64,000 nt of DNA, taken from NCBI GenBank assembly GCA_036172665.1, contig CM069870.1:70804212-70868211 (forward strand), in the 5' to 3' direction. This document shows, in pieces, positions 1 through 9,289 of the stretch (its first letter is position 1; every line of letters begins with the position of its first letter). The DNA comes from Prosopocoilus inquinatus (Eukaryota; Arthropoda; Insecta; Coleoptera; Lucanidae). The position numbers and the translations under genes were made by a program. The notes below the pieces were generated by a model. It ran no database searches. It was not told the origin of the DNA and saw nothing but the letters and a program-made list of their open reading frames with translations.

Positions 1-2120
1 ATTAAATTGAACCCAGCCTGCTCGAAAAAAGATTTTTGTAAAAAAATTCAAATGTAAGAATATATTAAAAATCGAAATAAAAAATGCTAATTATTGAGGA
101 AGATTTTAAGGAAATAAAAAAATGAAAACCAGAAAATTAAAAGAAAAAATATGAAACATTAATTAAAAGGAAGCCCATCTAGTTTAATAACTTGTTTAAC
201 TTTAAGAAAGGGATAACCGGTTTGAATACGGATGGAGGAAATTCTAGAATTTCGTCTCCTCAAGAAGATCTAACTGTTACATCATTTGCATCTTGTTTAA
301 ACCTCTTCCACTGATGAGAATTGTTTTCAGAACGTTAATTATTAAGTAGAAGAGCTTTTCTATTGTCTTTTGCTTTTGGAACGCACATTTTCTTTCGCCC
401 CATCGTTTTCTCTCCTTGATCTTTTCTTGCTTGGTCTTTTCCCATCTTTCCTTTTCTGCGTTCTTAAAAAAAATATGTCCATTTATTATATTTTTCTTTT
501 GACTCCTTTTTATCTTGTTTTGTCCTTTCTTTACATTTTCCTCTCATTCATTTGCTTTTTCTATTTTTTCTCGCCGCCGCGCCCTCCCTAATTATCTGCT
601 CTTTTCATGCATCCTTTACTTTCCGTCTCTTTTCCACCGTTATCTCATTTTTCTCACGCTTTTTTTTTGATTGTATCCATTTGTTTGAACTTTTTTTTGT
701 CTTCTAGTCAACAGCCAAACTTCTTATTTTATTTAAGAAACTATTTACAGAGAGAACTGAAATAGTATTTTTTTTATTGCCCAATGAGCCTGGGGTGGCC
801 ATCTGTCCCATTTGCCCCACCCTGGGTGCGCCCATGCCTACAAGATCCTACAGATTTAAGAACTCTCCTATCGATCATTACAGTTTTATTCAAGAAAGAA
901 AAAAAATATGAAATGAAACATAAATAAAATACAGTCACATCGAATAAAACAAAAACAAATGACGATCGTCGATGAAGTAAGGACGAAAATAGTTTTTTTT
1001 TTAATTCCTTTTATAAATTAAGTAAATAATAAATATATAATTAAAAAATAAAATCGTGTGAAATAAAAAAAGACAAAGACAAAACATGATAAATTGACAG
1101 TTAGAATATAGAAACAAATCAAATGAAATCAAATAAAGTAAAAAAAAAAGAAATTCAATGTACCTATTGATTGATGATACGTATTAAAAATTGAACTAAA
1201 ATGAAGAAAAAAAGAAACAAAAACTAAAGGAGATCGACGATGAAGATACGTTGAATCAAATCGAATCAAGAGCATCGACGAATTGTGAAACGAAAGTTTG
1301 AACAAAAGAAAAAGACAAAAGAGAATGAAACTGACAGTGCAAATATAAAATAAAGATGATCGGAACGGTTTATAATTAAAACAATTGATATATTTTGAAT
1401 CGAAAGTTCGAACTAAACAAAAACAAAAGAGAATAAAACTGATACTTAAAACGAATATAAAGTAAAGATGATCGGATCGTTTTATAATTACAAAAATAAA
1501 TAAATAAGGTCGAACAGAATCGCAGATCAAAATTTAACAAAATTTAAGTATAACACTGTTATTATATCTATATCTACAGACTGTTATAGAAAAAATTAAT
1601 TCAATTTGAAAGGGGGTCGATGAAAATTTTAAATTTAAACATCTTGTCGATGCTTAAAAAAATTTGGGAATCGCTGCCATACACCGAGTTTCATTTCCAA
1701 CACCAAATGCCTGTTGAATCTGGTGTGAAGTGCACTAGGTTGGCAACAGCGGTCAAGAAAATATCTTGCAATGTCGCCAACCTGTGGGAAACAAATTTCC
1801 CTAGAAACGTAACAACTAATTTGATCACGTGGGAAGTAAGATAAGTTGCGTCAAGTCGAATCGAGAGCACTGACGAATTTTGAAACGAAAGTTTGAACAA
1901 AAGAAAGAGACAAAAGCGTATAGAGATATTAAGATATTACGAACGGTAACTTAATTTAAATAAAAAGAATGTTTATGGGTAGGCAACCAAAGTGACGTCT
2001 CCGTGTACTTCTGGTTAGCCATCTACATGTTTTTTTAGCGACCCCACAAGACTCCTACAGGTTTGTTGTGGATCCACATCGGCTCTTACAGTTTCAGTTA
2101 CTACGATGGGGATCCCCCCC
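1..2120 (+). repeat. Family A repeat, copy 1 (left-truncated by window)
   Basis: The same ordered series of segments recurs at 11.1-14.2 and 41.9-45.1 kb: a palindrome GAAATTCTAGAATTTC at about 239-254, a pyrimidine-rich block (370-720), a GCCCCACC block (about 800), long A-rich AAACAAAAG / GATGATCG sequence, the GGGGGTCGATG junction (1613), a GC-richer module (1680-1845), and the GGGTAGGCAACCAAAGTGAC unit (about 1977). No transposase or polymerase frame is visible. The copy fills the fused intron upstream of exon A. Confidence 0.85.
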
Positions 2121-2124
2121 CCAC

Positions 2125-2330
2125 CTATTCGTTTCTTTTCGTCTCTTTTCCACCATTATCTAATTTTTCTGACCTTCTTTTCGATTGTATCGAGCTTTTT
2201 TTCGTCTTCTGCTCGACAACCAAACTTTTTCTTTATTTTAGAAACCATTTACAGAGAGAATTGGAATAGTTTTTGATAGCCCCGCCAGCCAGGGGTGGGC
2301 GCAACTGCTCCTTTGCCCATGAAACTGTCG
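2125..2330 (+). repeat. Second copy of the pyrimidine / GCCCC block of family A
   Basis: This block repeats, in direct orientation, the segment at about 628-830 of the same copy: CGTCTCTTTTCCACC, then ACAGCCAAAC-like sequence, ATTTACAGAGAGAA and the terminal TTTGCCC. Copies 2 and 3 of family A do not carry it at this place. Confidence 0.75.
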
Positions 2331-2429
2331 TTTTATTAAAATTCTTGAATGTACTGTCATCCTTCTTTAATCTACATTCGCTTCTGGCCCTTATCCGGCC
2401 TTTAATACGAACGTTCGAATAATTTTTAG

Positions 2430-2542
2430 GGACCTCAAGCCGCAGAACATTTTGCTGGACACGAAGAACTGCGCGAAGCTGTGCGATTTCGGTTTTGCTC
2501 GGAACATGAGTACGGGCACTCACGTCTTGACCTCCATCAAAG
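2430..2542 (+). CDS. fu: fused exon A: catalytic loop and DFG
   Basis: The acceptor is AATTTTTAG at 2421-2429 and the donor is G|GTACTG at 2543. The exon begins with the last base of the HRD arginine codon. The catalytic Asp is at 2431-2433, Lys and Asn of DLKPQN at 2437-2448, and the metal-binding DFG Asp at 2485-2487. It ends one base into the Gly codon of the GTPLYMAPE motif, a split completed by exon B. Confidence 0.92.
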
Positions 2543-5500
2543 GTACTGTATATACCGAAATTGCCGCCGATTCTTCCTCTCTCTCTCTCTGCCCAAAGCT
2601 CAAAAGAATTAATTAAAAAAAAATTAATTACAGGCACGCCGTTGTACATGGCGCCTGAATTAATCGAGGAACAACCGTACGATCACAACGCAGATCTTTG
2701 GTCCCTCGGCTGCATAATATACGAGCTGTTAGTGGGGGCACCCCCGTTCCGTACGGCCTCCATTTTACACCTGATCCGACTCATCAGGCACGAGCAGATA
2801 CAATGGCCTAGTTTCATATCGGAGAACTGCATTTCATTTTTAAAGGTTACGCAGGTCTTTTAATTATTATTATTTAATTGCGTGGCAGAACAGTTATTTC
2901 GAACTTCGTGTTTTCAAGTCCAGATGGAGAAATGTTTTTTTTTCGCTTAGATATGTAGCTTGGAGATCAGACTTGGAAAGTTATCTCTTATCGCGTTTTT
3001 TTTTTTAAAACAAAATTATTCTGGGGATCTTCAATGTAGGCAACCATACAAACCGCTATGTTAATTAAGTTGCCTATAATAAAAACTTTTTGTTTCTTTG
3101 AAAAATTTAATTAGTATCTTTTGGCACGTTATTAAAATTAATTGCTCGTAATATTTAAAGGCAATGCAACTAATTCGTAATACACGACGTGAATAAAAGA
3201 AAACGAAGAAAATTGTATATTCATGATGATTGAATTCTTGGCTTCCGGTTGGAACCGCTTGTCTCGGATTTCTTTTACTGCCGACGTTTCGTTCTCCATT
3301 GCAGAAGAATTTCCTCAGAGTTGCTGCTGCTGCTGGTGGTCTTGTTGCTGCTTCTTGTTAGTCTTTGAGACTGAGAATGTGGTTCCAACCGGAAACCAAC
3401 GCGACGGCCGCGGAAGCCTTGAAGTTAAACTTGATCATTCATGTAAAAATTAGGAAACCTGTACGATCGCAGTCACTCGTGAAAAATCGGGGCAAAACCT
3501 GTTTCGGTGGAAACAAATGGGGGAATCCTGTTTAACTGTCGTCCGTGTCTTAGGGCCTTTTGCAAAAGAACCCAAACAAAAGACTGACCTGGCCTGAGAT
3601 ACTGAACCATCCGTTTGTGGAGGGGCACGTCTTAATCAATGAGAATGCCGCCGCCCCCCTGATGCCCCTCACCCGGCCTATGTCCGCCAACACTTTGCAG
3701 ATCAAGGAGCAACAGCGCAAAGACCATTTCGTGCTGCAGAAAAGCGAAAACCCAAACAAGTAAACAAGTCGGTGTGTCCGCCGAGCAAGTGTTTCGATTG
3801 TGTCTTTTCGCGTTTCAGGAACGCAGAGGAAGCTAACAAGCCGAACAACTCCGGAAGTAGTTGTGAAGGCCTTGAGAAAACGGACTGCCTCGAGCCTAAA
3901 AGGAACAGCCAACCGACTGATAATAAATCGGCTGTGGATGACACGAGCGGAGAAGAGGACAGCAATAATAAATCGGCGAGTTCAGAATCGACGGGCAAGA
4001 AGGAGGATAAAAATCTCAACACTCAGGGTAATTTTTGATTTGTGCCAATCGGAAACTTCTCCCCTCAGCCCCCTTTTCCACCACCAGATGAAACGGCGCC
4101 CTTAAAACCATCGGCGATAAACATCCACGAGGATTCTCACCCCATCGAAAACGAAGAGTGGATCGTGTTCCTCCACCGCACCATCGAAGAAGTCATGGCG
4201 GGTGAGACGGTGTCGCTGGCTCAACCTAACCTCACAAACATCGTCGTTTCACCACTGAGGAACAGCAGCGCAAGCCCGAAAGTCATGGGGTACGTTGCGA
4301 ACCTGTTTTCACTGCCGTTTGTGATGCGTGGGATAACGGAGGGCAAGCTGGAACAAATCAAGAAGGCAAGAATTTTTTTTGTCCAACCCCTCCTCCTCCT
4401 CACTCAGAGATTCTTGCAGGTGTACCTCGAGGTGAAACTCGTCCCGAACCTCGTCTACGCCACCAAGTTATTAGCTCGAAGCACCGCCCCCTCGAATAAC
4501 TCGACCCCCACGCCTGCCAACTCATCTACTTTTGTCAATAGCGCGCAGCATGAGAACTACAAGTCCCTGATGGACCTGACGGACGACGACCTGCAGGCCC
4601 TCGAGCACATCTTCGTCTTGCTGTGCTACCTGGTGCACTTGGACGTCCGCTTCCTCAATCAGTTCTGCGATGCGGTGGCCGTCTTAAACATCTACGCCTT
4701 GCTCCAGAAGTTCCTAATGCTGAGTCAGTTTAAACGAAAATAAAACGCTTTAGAAACGAGCTAAAAATATAATTGACTTGGTTGTTTGCTTTAGCAAAAG
4801 TTTCTAAAGTGTTTTTTATTTGTTTCATGAGCTGGGTTGGGATATTCAGTTCCCTGCACACTATTTACTCACTTTCCACTTTCGTCTCACTTTTTACTTG
4901 TACGAAAAGAGACTTAATAGTGAGAAAGGAGTAAATAGTGTGCACGGAACTGAATATCCCAACCCAGCTATAATATTCTTTCTGTTTTCTCACGAGCTAG
5001 AACTATACGAAAATTTAATTGGTTGAGTGTGTTGAGTGTGTGTGCGTGTGTGTTTCAGGTAAAAAGGAGCTGCGCATCGTCACAGACCTCCTGGCCATTC
5101 TGACGCAGCTCCTGAGGAAGACCCCCGAAAATTTCGAGCTGGTAGACCGGGTGATCGCGAGAGGCAAGTGTGATTTGAGCCCGAGCGAAGAAGACTGTTT
5201 GGATTTCGTGCACATGCTGAGGCATTCGGATCGTCTGATGAGCGAACGGGTTTGTCTCCTGTTGGCCTTCCTGGCGAAGACGTCCAAGAAGACGTTGGAA
5301 GGCCTGTGGAACGAGAAAGTCAGGGAGACGCTCGAGGCTCTGGTTTACGATTCGATGGAGAACGTTCGGAATGTAATGCCGCAAATATAACCAAACAGCG
5401 GAATCGAAAAAGTGAACTGCCTGAAACCAGTTTGAGAGAGCGGCAGTCCGACTTGACGCGGGGGTCTAAATCGAAGCGTTAAATATTACGCCCGCTTATA

Positions 5501-5984
5501 CATTTTTTTAATTTTTAATCAGTCGAATATCGTCAGGGTAAAAACGCGGATATAATTCCAGAAGATGATAATAGCTCTTTCTTGAATTTAGAAACAATTT
5601 AGTTGATTTGAATTATATATATAACATCGCACCGCTTCGTTGCGATAGTAAACTGTTACACTTCTTCGATTCCGCCGTCTGTCTGAATATAACGAACGTA
5701 AGTTTATGCGGTAATTGGTAATTTAATTTTCAGGCGGCGGAGATTGCTGTGGAAGAGATCAAGGTGTTGGATTTTTATTATTTAAGTTTGTAACGTGCAT
5801 TATTTAAACAGTATTTTAACCACCGAGTATTTATTTGAAGCATTTTAAGAAATAAAGGTTCTGCCTGTCAATGATCGTGCGTCAATTATGTTGGTACGAT
5901 TGATATTATTATTTTTTTCAGTTGGCGAAATCCAGTGGCGTGATGCATGGTAGAAACGTAGAAAGTTGTGTTTTCACAATGTAG
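2430..5984 (+). CDS. fu: Fused-type Ser/Thr kinase (STK36 orthologue), 5'-partial, nine exons
   Basis: Fused is the cytoplasmic Ser/Thr kinase of Hedgehog signalling; in flies it works with Costal-2 and Suppressor of fused to activate the Ci/Gli factor. Exons read here: 2430-2542, 2634-2845, 3554-3759, 3819-4027, 4088-4365, 4420-4723, 5059-5372, 5734-5763 and 5922-5984 (stop TAG 5982-5984). All junctions keep one frame; introns are GT-AG except 4366-4419 (GC-AG). The product starts inside the catalytic loop (R-DLKPQN), then DFG at 2485-2493, the activation segment with [13 protein letters not shown], the [11 protein letters not shown] helix, and a kinase end at LNHPFVEG. A low-complexity Ser/Asn/Glu linker and a helical C-terminal regulatory region follow. 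About 575 residues are visible. The N-lobe (roughly 120-130 residues, including the glycine loop) lies left of the window. Identity is firm from the kinase signature and architecture; the last two small exons are less certain. Confidence 0.93.
2634..2845 (+). CDS. fu: fused exon B: activation segment, APE, helix F
   Basis: The acceptor is AATTACAG ending at 2633 and the donor is AAG|GTTACG at 2846. It encodes the end of the activation loop ([18 protein letters not shown]), then [19 protein letters not shown] and the stretch ending SFLK. The PYDH motif and the histidine-rich RLIRHEQ segment are typical of Fused/STK36. A later GT at 2856 would break the frame with the next exon. Confidence 0.92.
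2846..3553 (+). other. Intron 2 of fused; contains a 14-bp inverted repeat
   Basis: TTCCGGTTGGAACC at 3243-3256 is matched exactly in inverse at 3381-3394, enclosing a GCT-rich tract. It could be a small MITE. Otherwise the intron is AT-rich and shows nothing else. Confidence 0.5.
3554..3759 (+). CDS. fu: fused exon C: end of kinase domain
   Basis: The acceptor is GTCTTAG at 3547-3553 and the donor is AA|GTAAAC at 3760. It begins [13 protein letters not shown], containing the conserved kinase-terminal Arg, then [12 protein letters not shown] closes the domain. The rest is a Pro/Met and charged linker. The preceding 708-bp intron is the longest complete intron in the visible gene. Confidence 0.92.
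3819..4027 (+). CDS. fu: fused exon D: low-complexity linker
   Basis: The acceptor is CGTTTCAG ending at 3818 and the donor is CAGG|GTAATT at 4028. The first base completes a Lys codon split across the 59-bp intron. The encoded stretch is rich in Ser, Asn, Glu, Asp and Lys with no hydrophobic core, so a disordered linker between kinase and regulatory domain is likely. Confidence 0.85.
4088..4365 (+). CDS. fu: fused exon E: start of regulatory region
   Basis: The acceptor is CCACCAG ending at 4087. The first two bases complete an Asp codon. It encodes an acidic stretch with [14 protein letters not shown], then an alternating hydrophobic helical segment ending QIKK. The 3' boundary is uncertain: either AAG|GCAAGA at 4366 is a GC donor, or the exon continues in frame to 4723. 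Confidence 0.78.
4366..4419 (+). other. Candidate 54-nt GC-AG intron in fused
   Basis: The segment starts GCAAGA after AAG and ends TTCTTGCAG, with a long pyrimidine run between. That matches the usual strong context of a GC donor. It is exactly 18 codons with no stop, so splicing and retention both keep the frame. Removing it joins QIKK to VYLEVK, which reads as one smooth helical stretch. Confidence 0.6.
4420..4723 (+). CDS. fu: fused exon F: regulatory region
   Basis: It starts after TTCTTGCAG (4411-4419) with [14 protein letters not shown], continues through a Ser/Thr/Asn/Pro insert and an acidic DLTDDD stretch, then a hydrophobic helical segment ([16 protein letters not shown]). The donor is A|GTCAGT at 4724; the lone A is completed by GT of the next exon to make Ser. 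Confidence 0.85.
4830..4969. mobile_element. 140-bp hairpin MITE in fused intron 6
   Basis: AGCTGGGTTGGGATATTCAG at the left is repeated in inverse at the right end (CTGAATATCCCAACCCAGCT). Pairing continues inward through GTGCACACTATTTACTC-like sequence with few mismatches, so almost the whole element folds on itself. I see no clear target-site duplication. It lies wholly within an intron and does not touch the splice sites. Confidence 0.8.
5059..5372 (+). CDS. fu: fused exon G: C-terminal helical region
   Basis: The acceptor is a TG-repeat tract ending TGTTTCAG at 5058. It encodes an amphipathic, Leu-rich region ([20 protein letters not shown] and onward). The preferred donor is AAT|GTAATG at 5373. 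If that donor is not used, the frame stops at 5388-5390, giving a form that lacks the last two exons. Confidence 0.83.
5734..5763 (+). CDS. fu: fused exon H: 30-bp microexon
   Basis: This is ten codons ([10 protein letters not shown]) between AATTTTCAG ending at 5733 and AAG|GTGTTG at 5764, in phase 0 at both ends. It continues the helical character of the previous exon. It is called from splice sites and frame only. Without the second donor the frame runs to a stop shortly after 5790. Confidence 0.6.
5922..5984 (+). CDS. fu: fused exon I: terminal exon with stop
   Basis: The acceptor is TTTTTTTCAG ending at 5921. It encodes 20 residues starting LAKSSG and ends at TAG 5982-5984. A possible polyadenylation signal lies about 115 bp downstream. 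It is called from a strong pyrimidine tract and phase match; the tail itself is not recognisably conserved. Confidence 0.6.
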   Translation: MAKSSGVMHGRNVESCVFTM

Positions 5985-6099
5985 CGCACGGAAACTAAGG
6001 GTATGTTTACGTAGGCTTGCTAATTTGGGAATTATAGTAAACGTTTTTGTTCGGGCTGCAATCCTGTAACGCTCATTTTGAAGGGTACCTATTACGCTA

Positions 6100-6105
6100 A
6101 ATAAA
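6100..6105 (+). terminator. Possible polyadenylation signal of fused
   Basis: AATAAA lies about 115 bp after the fused stop codon. It is the first canonical hexamer downstream of the stop. In such AT-rich DNA a chance match is quite likely. Confidence 0.35.
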
Positions 6106-6229
6106 TTAAAGGGGTAGCTAAGTGGTAACCAGGGCCGGCGGAAGGTGGTAAGCAAGGCATGAGAGCGTCGACGCAAGAGGGGCGCTTAAACGGTAAAAAA
6201 CTACCATCTCTATCTCAATTCCATCCAAA

Positions 6230-8280
6230 TTAGTTCTTTTTACCAGAAAAGAAAAAAAAAACAAAATACGTACGTAAAAATCGATACAAAAGTCGGCGTA
6301 CAGCGAAATTTCTGAATCGTTAATAATAATAAAAATTTAAAAGTAAAAAAGCGTCATAACTTAATAATAAAAAATCAGTTAAAATGTAGCTTAGTTAAAC
6401 CCAAGGTCATCCCAACTCAACTAAACTCAACCAAACTGTAATCGATCGAAACAACAAGTTTAAAAAATTAAAAAGTAAGAAATGTTAAAGGACGATTAAA
6501 GCGCAGCTCGAACTATGTCAAGGTCCACCAAACTCCATCCAAAAACCGAACTCAACTTTCCATTGAATCCGAGCAAAAAATTAAAAGTAAAAAACAAGAA
6601 AAAATTAATTTAACCCAAGTAAAAAATTAAGAAAAAAAAATGTATTCAAAAAAAGACAAAAATGTGAAAATAAAACGAAGCGAATTTCAAGGTCAATCCT
6701 ACTCAACTGAACTTAACCTAATTGTATTCAATAGAAGCAAAACACTTAAAACGCAAAAAATTTAACAGAAAAAACTGAACTCGATTCTGTTTTGATCTAA
6801 ACAAAAAAAATTAAACGAAAAAAACAATAAAAAACGTAAAAAAATAAACAATAAAAAATGAAGTAAAAAATTAACAACAATAAAAAAATGAAGTAAAACA
6901 ATTAAACAAAGAACATTTCTGCACTCTACCCAAATAAAAATAAGTATTAAAAATATTAAAGTAAATTTTTTTTATTAAAATTTATAAATCAAATTTAAAT
7001 GAACCTCTACAAATCTCAAGGTCAACTTGAATCCACCCAATTGATATCATATTGCACTCTGTTCTACGCAAGCAATTTTTTTTAAGGCATAAAAGTAAAA
7101 AAATGAATGAAAAATAAAGGAAATTATACACGGATTAAAATTCTCAATCTCAAGGTCAGTCCAAACCAACTGAGGTCAACTTAACTTCATCTGACGCAAG
7201 TAGAAGAATAAGAATTACAAGAAAAATTAAAATAAACTTCATTTAACGGTGGCGGTCAGTCACTGAATTGATCTCAACCTAATGGCATTTAACACAAATA
7301 AAAATTAAAAACTGTAGGAAAAATTAAAAGTATAAAAATTGTTAAAATGCCAAAAAATTAAGAGAAAGAAAATGTAAAAAATTAAAGAAAGGCGAAGTTC
7401 GACCAACCATACTCGACCCAACAACTGAATTCGATTCTGTTTTGATCTAAACAAAAAAATTAAAAACAACGAAGAAACAATAAAAAAACGACGTAAAGAA
7501 ATTAAGCACAATAAAAAATGAAGTAAAAAAAAAAATTAAAAACAATAAAAACATGAAGTAAAACAATTAAATGAAAAAAAATTCTGGTTTCTCTAGCCAA
7601 GCAAAAATAAATATTAAAAATATTAAACTAAAGATATATATATATATATATATATAAAAATCCATAAATTAAATTTAAACCTCGACAAATCTCAAGGTCA
7701 ACTTGAATCCAGCCAACTGATATCATATTGCACTCTGTTCTACACAAGCATTTTTTTTTTCTAAACTTAAAAGTAAAAAAAGTGAATGAAAAATAAAAAT
7801 AAAAGAAATTATACATGGATTAAAATTCTCAATCTCAAGGTCAGTACAAACCAACTGAGGTCTACTTAACTTCATCTGACGCAAGTAGAAGAATAAGAAT
7901 TACAAGAAAAATTAAAATTAACTTCATTCAACGGTGGGGGCCAACCCAACTCAACTGATCTCAACCCCTAACGCCATTTAACACAAATAAAAATTAAAAA
8001 TTGTAGGAAAACCAAAAAAACTTCATTTAACGGTGGGAGTCAATCCAACTCTACTGATCTCAACCTAACGCCATTTAACACAAATAAAAATTAAAAATTG
8101 TAGGAAAAATTAAAAGTATAAAAATTGTTAGATAGTAAAAAATTAAAAATTAATTAAAATAGAGCTCAAGCGATCTCAAGGTCAACATAATCCAACCTAG
8201 TTCTATTCAACTTAAACAAAAATTAAAAATAAATTAAGAAAAAAAATCTAAAAGAATACGTTAAATGCGGAACTTAATTT
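6230..8280 (+). repeat. A-rich repeat block with a duplicated 650-690-bp unit
   Basis: The sequence consists of AAAATTAAAA runs punctuated by CTCAAGGTCAAC / CCAACTCAACTGA phrases. A unit with TTTTGATCTAAACAAAAA (6790), GATATCATATTGCACTCTGT (7045) and CATCTGACGCAAGTAGAAGA (7188) recurs at 7440, 7720 and 7872. The short phrase AACTTCATTtAACGGTGG appears three times (about 7234, 7921 and 8019). The left end of family A copies 2 and 3 has similar wording. A (TA)n tract lies at 7635-7656. No coding content is seen. Confidence 0.75.
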
Positions 8281-8333
8281 TTCTGTATTTTTTAATTGTT
8301 GGCTACAGGTTACGAACCAAAAGTAGCTTACAT

Positions 8334-8862
8334 CAGTGGCGGCTCGTCGGGGTGGGCAAGGTGGGTACTGCCCATCCTGTTCTATGAAGTTACACGTTCC
8401 GGTTCCTCGTCCGGGCAACCTCGAAATACAAATTTGTTTTTTCTGTCTTTCTTTCTTTCTTTTGTCTTTCTCTTTTGCAGTTGTTGTCAATTCGTCGATT
8501 GTTTTTTGGTGAAAAGCGATGGAAAGCTGAAAAAAAGCTCTGTAAATCCCCCACTTAAATTGAATTCAGAAATTACAAGCACGATCATGAAGGAAGAGAG
8601 AGACGTTTCGTTAATTGAACAAATGAAAAACGCGTCGCTTTTAAATTTTGATTTAAATCAAGAAAGCGTTCGTCGATTATTATTATTTTTTTTTTTTTTT
8701 GATAAAAGGCGTTGGAAAGTTGAGAGAAAGCTCAGTAAATCTCACGCTTAAACTTAGTTCATAAATTGCAAGCCCCGAAAAACAAATTTATTTGGAAAAT
8801 GCACCCCCTTTCCTTTTTGCAGTTGTTGCCTACGCGCAGTAAATCATCACGAGCCACCACTG
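8334..8862. mobile_element. hAT-like non-autonomous element
   Basis: The termini are CAGTGGCGGCTCGT and, in inverse, CAGTGGTGGCTCGT. Such CAGTGGC ends are typical of hAT elements. The flanking octamers GCTTACAT (8326-8333) and TCTTACCT (8863-8870) match at six of eight positions, as expected for an old 8-bp target duplication. The interior (529 bp in total) is low-complexity and encodes no transposase. A truncated relative lies at 37.26-37.43 kb. Confidence 0.72.
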
Positions 8863-9028
8863 TCTTACCTGTAGCGGTAAATCCCTAGGTTGGAAACACT
8901 GACTCAAAAACAATCTGAAGTCACATACGACACTTTCATATGATGGTTACGAGTTAATTTTTTTGTCGTTTCATTGCCTTTTTGGGTCATTCTATTAGGG
9001 TTTTAAACTGCCTAAGTAGCTGATTCTG

Positions 9029-9289
9029 GGGCCTATTCTGTATCAAAAGTGTTAAATTTAAAGGACTGTTAAATTTTGTTGCTGCGGAAACAACTAATCA
9101 TAGAAATGTATTTTAAATTTTAAAGGACCTCTAAATTTTAACAGCCCGTTAATAAGTTACACAATACGCCCCTCTATAACTTATTAAGGGGCTGTTAAAA
9201 TTTAAAATACAGTTCTATGATTGGTTGTTACCGTAGCAACAAAATTTAACAGCCCTTTAAACTTAACGGTTTTGATACAGAATAGGCCC
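9029..9289. mobile_element. 261-bp full-length hairpin MITE
   Basis: The ends are GGGCCTATTCTGTATCAAAA and its inverse. Inward, TTTAAAGG, AACAACTAATCATAGAA and TTAAATTTTAAC-like segments also pair with their counterparts, so the whole element is one long palindrome centred near 9160. I cannot recognise a target duplication. Confidence 0.8.

Noticed and set aside
370..591. Hydrophobic frame resembling a membrane protein
   Set aside because: It is the pyrimidine-rich block of family A; the same block in copies 2 and 3 has altered frames.
4294..4419. Alternative strong donor GTACGT at 4296 in fused exon E
   Set aside because: Using it would remove a helical segment ([10 protein letters not shown] through QIKK) and leave two extra bases before the VYLEVK exon, breaking the frame.
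8296..8751. 151-codon plus-strand frame
   Set aside because: It lies almost wholly inside the hAT-like element and runs through simple T-rich sequence; it shows no transposase motif.
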